Shown here piece by piece: positions 1-20,300 of a DNA stretch of 64,000 bases (position 1 is its first letter; each line of letters opens with the position of its first letter). Position numbers and translations under genes: made by a program. The notes beneath the pieces were generated by a model. It worked only from the letters and a program-made list of their open reading frames with translations. It did no database searches and had not been told where the DNA came from. The stretch is from Phoronis australis (Eukaryota > Phoronida > Phoronidae): positions 282,770 to 346,769 of the forward strand of contig NMRA01000419.1 in the NCBI GenBank assembly GCA_002633005.1, in the 5' to 3' direction.

Positions 1-873
1 CTGAATAATTAATGTATCGGAGTTTACTCAACTTCAAAACAAAATCGACTACTTGAGTACGTTGGCCCAGCATGAACGTTAAACAGACGAATTGTAGCAA
101 ATCTCTTTCATTGAAAAACTAATGCGATTTTTTGTGGAGGAGAAAAGGTCGCAGCAACAAGCCTACGAAAACGTAACATTTATGGTTATTGTAATTAGTA
201 GTACGAGCTTTAAATATTGTGCCATTTGTTGGCTAAACGAGTAATATCAATATCTCGCAGCAAGTGGTTCAGTGGATTACGGAACAATTTATAGTACTAT
301 AGTAGTACTTACGTTATGATGCAAGAAACGATGTAAAGGCCAACGGGTGTGTACAATCAATGTCAAAATGTTTATTAAAGTAATTGAGATGGAAGTTTTC
401 ATATCTGCCTGTTTTACTTAAATCATGTTTCCTCAAAAAGAAAGGAGTACATACCAACATACAAAAGTACACCTTTGAGAACATCATCGCACAGCGTGTT
501 TACAATGGCAAATAAAGCGTCCCAACATGACGTGTTCGCATTAAAATGGTTTACGAACAACGCACAATCCGTCAAAAATCCAATAACATCGCGCATAATC
601 CTTAATCAAGATTGGCTTTAGTAAATAAAGTACACTGTCCATTACTTATTACGGGGACAAGTTCAACTTAAGCGCTGTGTAATTAAGCTTGTATTTTTCA
701 ACGTGTGTTTGAACAACTGCTAATACTGACAAGAAGCTATTTGTTTGTGAAAGATTTACATCGAGGAACTATCAAGTCATTAAGTGTCGTTGCCCTTAGA
801 TGATAAGTCGCAATAAAAGTCATTCATCAAGAATTGAGATATTGCTAAATCAATCTGTTCGAAAACTATCGTG

Positions 874-1084
874 TGGACAAAGCCAGGGCTGTAAGGAGCC
901 GCGGGTCTTTGGAAGGGAGCAATACCTTGCTAGCCAGAGTATGGACGAGGGCAATAAGAAGACGTGGGTCTTTGGAAGGGAGCAATACCTTGCTAGCCAG
1001 AGTATGGACGAGGGCAATAAGAAGCCGTGGGTCTTTGGAAGGGAGCAATACCTTGCCAGCCAGATTGTGGACGAGGGCAAAAAC
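874..1084. repeat. 63-bp tandem repeat, about 3.3 copies
   Basis: The phrase GGGTCTTTGGAAGGGAGCAA recurs at 903, 966 and 1029, an exact 63-bp period, with a partial diverged unit just before. Because 63 is a multiple of three, all frames stay open for several copies and give spurious ORFs on both strands. No protein family is recognisable, so I treat it as a minisatellite. Confidence 0.9.
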
Positions 1085-1584
1085 AGTGTGATGAAGTTGA
1101 ATATGTTTGGCTTCAGCTACACGTAAGAATAAATTATGCCATTGAAGGTTTTAAATGTCTACTATATATAAGGTTTAACTCTACACACGTCTCCACTTGT
1201 GTTTGGAAACCTGGGTGGATACATCTACTGTGTAAGCTAACGATAGCGCGTGTTTGTTAAAGTATATGCGAAGTGTACTCTTACAGGCATAAACTGACAT
1301 TTTATTTTTCGTGGAAAATTTACCCGTACCGCTATGGCCACTGGCGTAGCCAGAAATTTTCAATAGGTGGGTCCGAATTTGGGAAACGATTAAGCGACGG
1401 CGCGGGACGGGTGGTTCCCTCTCTCCACCGTAGTATACAGTACATCGTTTTCGTCATCACTTCTCTGAAAAACATTTGATCGTATGTTTTTTGTTTTCTA
1501 TTACTTTATTTCTCAAAATAAAGCAAATGCATCAAGGACAATGTGTGTTCAAGACAAAATGTCATTCATACACACGCCAGCGCG

Positions 1585-1650
1585 AGCACACGCACAAACA
1601 CACACACACACACACACACGCGCGCACACACACACAGGGACACACACACA
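1585..1650. repeat. CA/CG dinucleotide microsatellite
   Basis: Alternating CA runs interrupted by CGCGCG. It is simple sequence without coding content. Confidence 0.9.
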
Positions 1651-3059
1651 TCATTTAACGTACAAAATCATGGTTGTTACACATAAATAATGGGTTTTTG
1701 ATAAGGTTGAACTTTTCGTAGCAATAAGTACTTAACCTCTGTATAAATAGGGTTCATCCAGTCTCTAGAGCATCTGTACACAAATATTGACAAATACACT
1801 GTACTCAAAAACGTCTTCAAAATAACATTTTATTCAAGACTAAATAATGTTTTGCAGTTAAAAAGAGTTTAAAAGTTTGTGAATCTAGTACCATAATAGT
1901 CTCACAAAGTCCCAAACCCGTTAAAATTTACAACAGCTCTACAAGGTGCACGTGTGTCCTTACTGACTAATTGCATCTTTTTCAGAACACATTCTGTGAA
2001 ACCTTTCTTGAATACAATGTACAGATAACGAGTCCTCAATAGCTCAATGGTGAGAGCACTACACTGGCAATCTAGAGACACAGTTCATCCATTATCTTTC
2101 AGGGCAGTAATCTGTTTTCAAAATCAAAAAGGCAATTCACAAAAATTATACTTGCCTCATAAAAACTGTTGAAAAATACACCCTGCCCATCCATCAAAAT
2201 GCTTTTTTATCAGTCTACACTAATTGATTTTCATTTGTTTTGCTCTTATGTAAGTAGTAAATAACTTCTTCCTAAACATTCGATATGTCATATGTTTTGT
2301 AGCATAGTTTGCAAACACTTAAAAGACTGTATTGTTTCCATCCAAGTAACGGTTAACCCACTTTACTAGTGACTAGAACATAATATTTACACTAGGAACT
2401 GAAAAACATCATTTTCATTAGAATCTAAAGTCACATTTTTTTAATTCTGATAGGTTAATACCAAACACAAGTTCATTCTACGTATAACCCTTCATACATT
2501 CTGGCATGAAGCAGTAGTACAAGCCAGACAATAGCCTAAAATATTTTAAAATTTCAGATTATTTATTCCATTTTTTATCTTGGAGAAATAAGGTAGTACC
2601 ATCTGCATACCCTAGAATTAGTTTACTTTAGTTTATTTTTAACATGTGTGCAAGGACATGGCTGATGTAATGGATTTACGAAAAGCCCGTCAGGCTAGTT
2701 CGGTTTCACCGAACAGCAAGACTGAATTTTTGCCACCTGCGAGTAACGGGTACCTCAACAGACTTCGGTGACAAATTTTCCCTGTCCGCCTGCGGCTCGA
2801 GCGCGCGTAAATTATTCCAATTTGACTTGCGTAATTGTTAATTTCTCGCGCAATGAATTAAACGTATAAATGTAGCGTTGGAATACTAATGTCCTCTAGT
2901 ACACGAAAACTCCGCTCGGTGTCAGTGTTTTGGTTACAACCTAACACTATACCACTGTGTCCATTTTATGACACTGGGCGTTCTACCCTTATTCGTCAAA
3001 TCAGGAAAGAATGCCTTCCAGGTCAAACGTACAATTCAATTAAAGATTGTTTTATTCAG

Positions 3060-11562
<8,503 letters not shown>

Positions 11563-11668
11563 TGTAGACAAATTTCTCGATAATTCACCAATCACTGAAT
11601 ACCGACACTTCCTAATGAATGACGTGTAAGACGTCAAAGTAAAATGTATCTATTATTAAAGCTTTGAG

Positions 11669-11674
11669 AATAAA
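11669..11674 (+). terminator. Polyadenylation signal of the beta-tubulin gene
   Basis: AATAAA about 107 bp after the tubulin stop codon, with an ATTAAA variant a few bases upstream. Confidence 0.7.
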
Positions 11675-11701
11675 TAATAATAATCCGGGAATTTCTGAAT
11701 T

Positions 11702-11960
11702 AATTAAGGTTATGTAAGGCCCTAGAAAAATGTCCAAATGTGGAAAATTTCGGAGCATCGTATCTCAGAAATATCTGATCAAATTCATATGAAACTTTTA
11801 GTTGCTCTGCATTGTTTAACGTTCTCCAATACGCTGTTTAAAAATTGTTTTCTGCAGTTTTGCGCGAGGGGCTATCAAAACATAGTACTTTTTTCATGAA
11901 AACATATCAAAATTGAATTAAACGAAAACGAAAAGATAATTCAGAAAACTATAACAGCGT
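11702..11960. repeat. Interspersed repeat, copy 2 (3' flank of beta-tubulin)
   Basis: Opens AAGGTTATGTAAGGCCCTAG and shares the ordered motifs ATATGAAACTTTTAG, a CTGC-rich block and a CATGAAAA-type AT-rich tail with the copy at 6148. The two share strand and family; boundaries are uncertain. Confidence 0.55.
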
Positions 11961-14735
11961 TTTTGAGAGTTCATCTTGAACATTTATGTCATGCTTTTGG
12001 TACCGTTGCTATCGATGTTCCTTTCTTTGTTAAATTTCATCACAAAGACAATGGTCACATGATTCAATTTATTTCTTTATTTTCTATTTATTAATGTAGT
12101 ATTTACAATGAGGGTAGCCCCATCAGTTCACACTGTTTTCCATGGGGGCCCTCAATTAACATGTGGGTGTTGTCCGACAAAAATCAAATTCTACGAGTTT
12201 CCATATTCAGAAAATGTATGCTCTTACTTAGTTAGCATCTAGTTTTTGTAGATATTTGACTAAATGAAAACATATCGATAAATTACTACATAGCTTTAAC
12301 ATCGCAGGCTCAAGATTAAAGAGCTCTCACCAGAGATCAATTCAACATTTCCTGAATATTCGCCCAACGCGCCCAACGCTAGGAAACGGTTGGAGTCAGG
12401 TTGAACCTGTTGTTCTACAGAATGAACACGCTGGAATTGTTCAACGATTTCCCTCCAGTTCTGAAATGTAGTAGGGGATAGATATGTGTTAGGTCAGAGG
12501 GCCGTAGGCACAGGTTCATGCCGAAATTGTTAAATAAAATTTCCATACCGACGAAGATGTCGCTTTGGGCGTATTTGTTTTATTTACACATCAGTTGACG
12601 TCAACGGCATTGATCTTACTTATAATTTCAGTCACTATAACTATAAAGTTCACTTTCATGACTAATCCAGATAAATCCTTATGTACATCTTCAGTTTCCA
12701 TGGGAGATAATCGAGCCCTTACCACGTGTCCAATACGCTGTTTGGTATTGTTTTGAACTGTTTTACTTGTGCATAAAGGAATTCATGATTTTAACTTGCT
12801 TAAAACATATAAAAGTGCAAAGTTCTTTTAACACGTTTTTACGACTTCGTCGTCAGTATTAATATCAAACGAATTTTGATAATTTTTAATACCGTGGTTT
12901 TGACGATCACTTGCTTGGCCACTAGCAGAATCAGGAGGTCGGAGGACCTTCCCGATCCGTTATTACTTGAGAGGGTTACGAGTGATCTCGAAATGCCGTT
13001 GAACATTGGAATGGTGTTTAGTAAACGATTGTTATCCTGTGGTAACTGTCAAAATAAAACCAAACGATAATCATGTTACTTGACCTATCGCATTTTTCAA
13101 AATGCAAGGAAAGCACACAAAGCCTGGCTAGTTCCGTCGGAGTTCAGGTTCAGCTGGTAATATTAACTGGAAGACATTACCAGGACTAGTAAGGTCTTCC
13201 TGAGATTGATCAATGAAGCTTCTTAGCTTTTTATCACATATCTTTAATGTCACCAAATTATACATCATTTTACCGTGTAGCGGTTGTTTACATTTGTTCA
13301 ATTTCCAAAAGTACATGAAGGGAATAAACATAGGTTGAAAATTTCAACCACGTAAAAAATCTGCCGTTCATTCCGAGATGTTTACCGGCTGCGACGGAGT
13401 CACAGGTACTCTGGTTAAGTTATAAATGTCAGTGACCGTATACAACAACTATTTAGTGCAAAAATAATATGTCTTGTGAATTGGCTTTATAACAATATTC
13501 ATTTTTGATAAATGAGAAGACCGATTTCACCATTTGAGATTTTATCGACCTAACTTTGACCGATAACTTGATAAAAGTAATTATGGAGTGAACTGCAGCT
13601 CCACGTTTGTTTAGTAGTCATTTGTCAAACGAACGATAGGTTAACGTAGCAGTTTGTCATACCAGCAAACTTGGCGGAGCATCGGAGATAAAAAGTTTAC
13701 ATGACGCCGAGATATTCTATACCGTTACGGTGCTCTCAATCCTTCGAGTTTGGCCCCATTGCCCCCTGAGAAATATTGAAAAATCACACAAAATTCCCCT
13801 CACGCTATCCAAAAATCCCCCTTAAGTTATTGAAAATTACCCTCGAGGTTTGAATGAGTTGTAACTCACACAGGTGACAATTTGAGAGAGTAGAGTGGTT
13901 ACTTGAGGCAACTAGAGCCTGCTACTTGAGGCAGAGCCTGCTACTTGAGGCAGAGTCTGTGATGGCTTGCAACAGGATGGGGGAGCTGTTGATGATGAAC
14001 AGGAGATTGAATTTTCTCCTCACCCCGAAATATTCCACACTTAGAAGGCACACGCACCTTTCCTCTTCGATGAACGAGGACCCTACGTTGTAATCAGTAA
14101 CATGAAAAGCCCATCATGTAAGTTCACTGTAGTCACGCATCGAGTACATGACCATGGCCATACAGACCGACAACAATCGTGCTTGTGTGAGCGTACGGAC
14201 GGGACCGGTTGTACTGTTATTATTGTAGACGACCTATAAACAGATCATGTGATTTGAGGTTTGTTTAATTTATCGGTGCTGGAAATCAGTGAGGCTGTCC
14301 CTGGTTTAACAGTACCGTATTAACAAAGTATGGCGTTCTTGCCGGGTAACAGCTGGATCCCCGCTTTTCAGGTAGACAGTTGTAATATCATGAACAACTG
14401 CCGCTCACGAGGCCATGTTCGATCTGGAGGAGAATGGCCAAACAAGACCACTGATGAGCCAATGCCACACGTTGAGTGTGGCCAGTGGAATAAGTGTCGC
14501 TTCCCTCAGTTTATTCAGGGTCGTGGGTTCGTAAGTCGGTCACTGGACACTGCTACACCCTTGATTCAGGTATCTAGCTCCTCAGCTCGCTTTTAATAAA
14601 GGATAAACATGATCACAGGTGATGGCAGTGCATTCATAGGCCCACCCGCTTAGCGGCCTGACACAACGTGTACTCGCAGATCGCTTGCAATTATTTTTAT
14701 AATCAATATTGTTTATACAATGTAACCCTTACTTC

Positions 14736-14968
14736 ATGCGCGCACCCAGCCTTCAATATGGGGGGCTCGAATTCCTGACGTTGTGGACCTTTTGCTAACA
14801 AAAGAGCGGGTGGACTAAAAAGATAAAAAAACGGGAGCACCACTGCGCGTTTGAGATTATTTAGTCCCATTTTCTTGGACTTTTTGTCTCTCAGGGGCGG
14901 ACCTTCTTGCCCACTTCGTCAAATGGGGTGCTCGCTTGAGCTCCCCCCCCCACCCTGAGTGCGCGCAT
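14736..14968. mobile_element. MITE with ATGCGCGCACCCAG ends, copy A
   Basis: Terminal inverted repeats ATGCGCGCACCCAG and its near complement CTGAGTGCGCGCAT bound a 233-bp body with GGGGGGCTCGAATTC and GTGGACCTTTTGCTAAC. Two more copies lie at 33367 and 36510. Confidence 0.8.
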
Positions 14969-17275
14969 GATTTAAAGGGATGGGTCAATTTAACTCGTTT
15001 AGCCAAGTACCAGTGCAACTAGATCACTACAACGAATTACTGCTTTGTAATACTGGTCAGCTTTAAAATCGGAACAATTTGACTCTTTCTTACAAAGTAG
15101 TGGTAAAATCGGCAAGCATGACTGACGATTTAAAGGAGTTGATTGACTGCATTGGAAATGCAGGAATAGGTATGAAATAGTGAGAAGTTGTCTTAGCTTC
15201 ATCAGATTTTTATTTGAAAGAAATAACGGCGTGTAAAATAGTAGTTGTCACCGATTTTTTATGAAGTCAACGAAGAGTCCGTGTTTCGTTTTAAACCAAG
15301 GGAACTAACCAAACGACTTGAAGCATTCGGTGTAGGGTAGACTCGATCGAGACGATCGGGTGGTGAGTGGATACGCCGATCGACGTATTTTCTTCAAAGC
15401 ACATTCGTACCCCAATCGAGAAGGGCCCTGGTGGCAGCTTCAACTGCTGTTCTTCTCATGTCTTTGAAATTATACATCCTTTTATATTTACAAGCCCCTA
15501 CTCTGGGGGATCCGTTTATGGCATCTATATATGGTCATCTTTTTATTCACATCTTTTCCACTTATAGGGGCGCTCACGTGGGGAGACCCCAGTAATGGGA
15601 CCAAATGCTTCAATCTTCCTGTAAATAATGGGTTCCAAATTACTGAGCCAAAGATAATGTACGCGGGGCTTGCTCCCCGCGGAGATGTTCATTTCGGCGA
15701 GGTGTGAGCCAGCAAAATTGCTGTCACCGTTTAGACGGTAGTATTGTCTACTCGACGAGTGAATAGGAGGAAGGTGGCTCAGTTTGAACATCGAAACAGT
15801 CGACGGTACACCAGTGATGATATCAGATGCACCCTCTCTAAGACCATACTCTATTGTAGACCTAATGGAGATACCGGTACCGCGAAAATTACATGTCAGT
15901 GACAGACAGAAATACCCCATTAAACAATTGAAACCAATTAATCTAGACTCTCGAAGTAAAGCTTGCGTAAGCTAAATATCATTAGTATTTTGCTAAGTGC
16001 ACGAGCTCATAGCATGATCGCCAACATCACTAAATGAGGCAGAGTACGGTTTTCGGCCGATTCCCTTTCGCCGACATGCAGCGGTTCCCCATTTCTCCAA
16101 CGCCCAAGTTTTTATTCGTATACTGCGTTCTTGTCGGCTCCTGATCAACTGGTACTCTGAGGGAGAGCACGTGGCATACGGCGCATCAGGGAGGAGTTCA
16201 ATAACGCTAGTACTTCGCTAGAAAAGCAAGACCGCGCGGGATTCCTCGAGGCATCATCGTGCATTTCCAAAGGGAACACGTGATTTTGGTTAGATTTTCT
16301 CCGGCGAGACACCTAGCGCCTATATGGACTCTACTCAGATCACTAGGCGGTAAGATGCTAACGGGAAGTGATGTCGTTGCCAATTAAGTTATCTTTAGCG
16401 GAACTTGGGGGGCACAGAACAGTTCTCACAGGGGTTTTCCTATGAGAACACACGTCAATGGACTCGCTGTACCCTTCTTCACTCTGTCAATAACTGCACC
16501 GGCATGCAATTTTTTAGTCATTTCACATCACAAGCCCTACAGATGAGCACAGAAACTTCATTCTCTCTTGTATTTTTTACCCTTTCACTCCAACTGAAAA
16601 GCAAGCTAGACTAAGAAAAAGCGGCAAAAACACCCCGCAAAATCGGCACTTTTCACCCCAAAACCACCACTCATTCCCTGCAGATGTTCAACTAAAGCCA
16701 ACATTAGATTCTGAAAATAAATTTCCTACCGATTCCAAAAATGTGGTCCAAAAGTACTGTCAAGCAACTATTTTTTTGCAAATCTGGCTTGTTTGAGAGC
16801 CACCTGAAATCACAGCCAATTTCTCAGTCTTTACCCAGCAAAGCAGAATTGCAATAGGGTGCCGCCATCTTGAAGAAAAGTGCAACTACAGCCGAGCAAA
16901 TGGTCTTTTTTCATTCTCAATTTGTTCACAAATACAAACAAACCACATTCACATGACCTAACGCAATACCTAACTAAAAATGCTCTTAAGCCTGGCTTAC
17001 CCCTAGATTTTAATATTTTGGGACTGCAAATTGGCCGCGGTCGCAGCCTATCTGTTCAGTGCCACCATTCGCTGCTGCGTAGTGGAACCGCAGTGAATGA
17101 CCCTGGATGCAGAACTATGTCACGATCTTTGCTCCCAATCAGCTGTTTGGCTCAAGCAAACGTATTAATACAAGGGCTCACCTCGTGCCGGCAATCCGGT
17201 TGAATCCAGTTTTTGCGCGAATCTGAAGAATTTATACACGATGCATCTGTTATTACGCTATCTTAGTCTGAGACA

Positions 17276-17339
17276 ATGAAGGAGAAAGAGAGCGAACCGT
17301 TACCGATAGATCGTGGATGGGCGTGGATGGTTGCACTGG
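17276..17339 (+). CDS. SLC16-like exon 1 (start and motif 1)
   Basis: Encodes MKEKESEPLPIDRGWAWMVAL plus the first base of a glycine codon. The ATG context ACAATGA is acceptable, and the position just before motif 1 is usual for short N-termini in this family. The donor GTTCGT is weak, so the exact exon end is less certain than the others, but it joins exon 2 in phase and continues TM1. Confidence 0.8.
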
Positions 17340-20300
17340 GTTCGTATTGTTATTTCAAGTCTGTTGAGTTCACGCGTACATTTGCTTCGAAGTAAACTAA
17401 CAGGGTTTACATGTATTTCTTTGTTAAACCCGCATGTCCAAAAATATTAATACAGCGAGTCCGTTGTTTTTGCGTTGCATAATTGTTGGAGAAATAGTAC
17501 ATGTGATCGGTAATTGCTTGTAAACTCAGAAATCAGCTGATAAGCTGTTTGTGGATAATATTCGTAAATATGTTTGACCATTGATATCCCTGCCGCGTCG
17601 TCAATGGTGTTTACTTAACATGGAGCGGCGTGAAAGCAAAACAACCGTTTAAATTTTCGAATTTCCTAAACAATGACTGAGGTAAATAATGTGCCACAGT
17701 GATGTGAACCAACTTGAAGCCAGTGTGTTGAAGTGGTCGCACGCATGATCAGGGGCGGATTCAGAATTTTTAGTTAGGGGGGCCAGGGCACAGGAATAAC
17801 CAGAATTCCGCCATATGAGCGTTCCCAGACTAAAACGTAGGGATGCAGGGGTCTCGAAATTTTGGGTTTGTGGACCTAATTACTAAAAAAAAAACGGTAA
17901 ACGGGGTTTGTTCAAGGCCTATGCTTTGTGCATTCGCCCCTGGGTGCGCGCAGATGCTACTCAGCAATTCGCAACCCGAACTCCCAAATGGTATCTGGAA
18001 GAATTTTAGGGGGGAGGGGCATGGTCCCCTTGCCCCCCGCTCCCTCCCCTAAATCCGCCACTGGCAATAACACTGAACTTAACTCAGAAATCGCATCTCT
18101 TATATGACTAACCTAAGGAACAGAATAAAGAGAGGCTGAAAACCCGTCACGTCTGTAAAATCAACAGTTTAGGTTAGATAACGTGTATCTCAGATTAGAA
18201 TTGATTTCTAGGTTTGAGAAGAACAGTTCAGGCCATTTTATTAGACCTTGTGATCCATGCTTGTCGCGGCTCGTGAGTTTACGTCGCCTATGGCTGTCAA
18301 GGGCAGGAATCCAGGGGCCTTGTCCGTGAAAAGTGGCGGCTTAAGTCAAGAAATGGTATCACGCTGCCTCTTCTTTATTACTGAAGACAATTATTGCAAT
18401 GCTATTGTTGCAACATAACGGCTTAGCAATAGTCCCTATTTTTGATTAATTAGTAGTTTTTGGTACATTCTTTGGCAATTTGTACTTTATCGCATTGACA
18501 GATTTAGTCATAGTTTTTGAAATTGTGGAGCGTCGTATTTTTTTACAACATAAGACCCCATGCAAATTATTGTAGAGAATTCCAATGCAAGGATAGAAAC
18601 ACAACAAGGTTGCATTAGAAGACCAAATTATCTAAAGGGCTTTAGTCGTGCCGTGAGTCGGGAGACGGGTTTACACGAGCACTCGGGTATATATGTATTG
18701 AATAGATACCACTGATGTGAATGACGGAAGAGATTTGGCGAACCACAGACAGTGATGTTGCTTGGTGTACATTATTAAACATCTTCAGTCAACGAATTGA
18801 CGTTTCACACTTCTAGCTTGTAGGCCTACACATGAAAAAGACATCCTACAAAGAGATCAAAACGTAGTGTGTGTGTGTTTAAAAAGCTTTACTTACTCAA
18901 TGAAAATGGTGTGACTTTTTAGTTGTTTGTAGTATTGCACGGTATGTTTAGCTCATGGCTGTCTTGAACTTTGCATCAACGACAAGGTTCAATGACAAGT
19001 GGTTACGAGATTAGTAGAACTTAATCCACAGTGCAAATTGTCACCCCCTGTCTGGTTAGGCAGCGTCTCAGAACACAAGGTGAAGGACGAGATAGCAGTA
19101 ATGATTAATGCTAAACAAAAGGCAGAGTATCATCGCCAGAGAGTTAACAATCCCGCAAATGCAAAAATGAAAGTAAATGAAATAAGTCAAAGACTGACTG
19201 CTTACAGCAACTATTACTCATTTCGACCACTTGTTGATAATAAACCTATTGTCAGCTCTCGGTCACTAAACATTTAATTAGAACGTGAAGCAGTCGTATA
19301 TGAAGACTTCGGACTAAAAGCCCGAGTTTCGAAATTTTTGACCCTTGTTATCTTGTTGATTAATAAAAGAGTCCCGTCTATAATGCTGTGTTTACCTACG
19401 GTGCCGGCAATACGCTTGAGCTCATTTCTCAGCCAAGAGTTGATCGAAATTGTACAATTTAAAACTTCAAACTGAGTCACGATTTTTATTTAAGTCAATG
19501 ATAATTCCAAATGGAAACTTCTGACAAAGAATGGCGTGTGTCACAAATCTCGAAAAACTCATGTAGAAAACAGTCAATGAAGCTATAACCGCATTGTTGT
19601 TGTAATTAATTGGTGACTTGAACAATGCCATAGGGAGTCTTTGAAATCAAGGACAGCATTTTTTAAAGATTAAGGAAAAGTAGTTTTTCGTAAAATGAAT
19701 ATAAAAATGTATGAGTCACAAACGTTTTTCTTCTTATTCCCAAACGTTGATTCATGTCTATCACGCTGTGAGATCGGTTATGTAGGACGTGTCGATAACT
19801 TTAACCTATATATAGTCAAGTATCAAAAATTTTGTTTTATATGATTGCCATAATATTTGTCCGTCAAAAGTGCCACGTTGTATCCTGACGGCGTCCGCGA
19901 TTCAAAATTTCTTTAAGTAGTTCCGGAAACACATACATGATATCAATTTGAGATATACAAGAACACTTTCTATTAAAAGATTAAACTAACTTTCAAATAC
20001 CTTAGAATTAAAGTCCTGACACTCTCCGCTTCCTCAAGCCCAGGCAAGACGGTGAGTATTTTCTTCAGATTACACGCGTGGCAAATACTCTCCGCGTGGG
20101 GTCTATCAAAGCTGAGAAAATCAGTCCTTCTTGCGACAATGCGGCAGCACGTTTGACACGCAAAATATTTTTCAGAGACCCTAGAAACTTTCTCGGAGAA
20201 AGTTGCTCATCGTATGGGCTCGCAACATTGCCTCGCTTGCCGACCAATGAGTCACGTGAAGCCATAATGGCAGCGCCATGTGATAACCCCCCCTGAATAC

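Larger units (their letters stand above)
1..3059. other. Gene-poor 5' flank
   Basis: No coding exon is recognised here. It should contain or lie next to the first coding exon of the beta-tubulin gene. I searched for an ATG followed by codons for the conserved MREI start and the GQCGNQ motif and did not find them, so that exon is either upstream of the window or too altered to see. The stretch holds a 63-bp tandem array (874-1084), a CA microsatellite (about 1585-1650), and at about 1338-1440 a GTAGCCAGAAATTTT motif typical of MITE ends in marine invertebrates. Confidence 0.6.
11675..17275. other. Intergenic stretch between beta-tubulin and the transporter gene
   Basis: No coding exon is supported. 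It holds an interspersed repeat (11702), a short CTACTTGAGGCAGAGCCTG duplication (13898-13955) and a MITE (14736-14968). Open frames of 88 residues at 14330 (+), 125 at 15543 (-) and 107 at 16880 (+) have no recognisable domain and no convincing splice context. Confidence 0.6.

Noticed and set aside
800-1126. 108-codon ORF made of repeats
   Set aside because: It is a by-product of the 63-bp tandem array; both strands and three frames are open equally.
2036-2100. tRNA-like sequence with an A-box-like AGCTCAATGGTGAGAGC
   Set aside because: There is no matching B box and the acceptor and T stems do not pair, so at best it is a decayed SINE or tRNA scrap.
14330-14596. Possible first exon starting MAFLPGNSWIPAFQ before a GTAGAC
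   Set aside because: The start and donor look usable, but no downstream exon or family could be linked to it.
15543-15920. 125-codon minus-strand ORF
   Set aside because: No recognisable domain and no splice or promoter context; a frame of this length is expected by chance in 64 kb.
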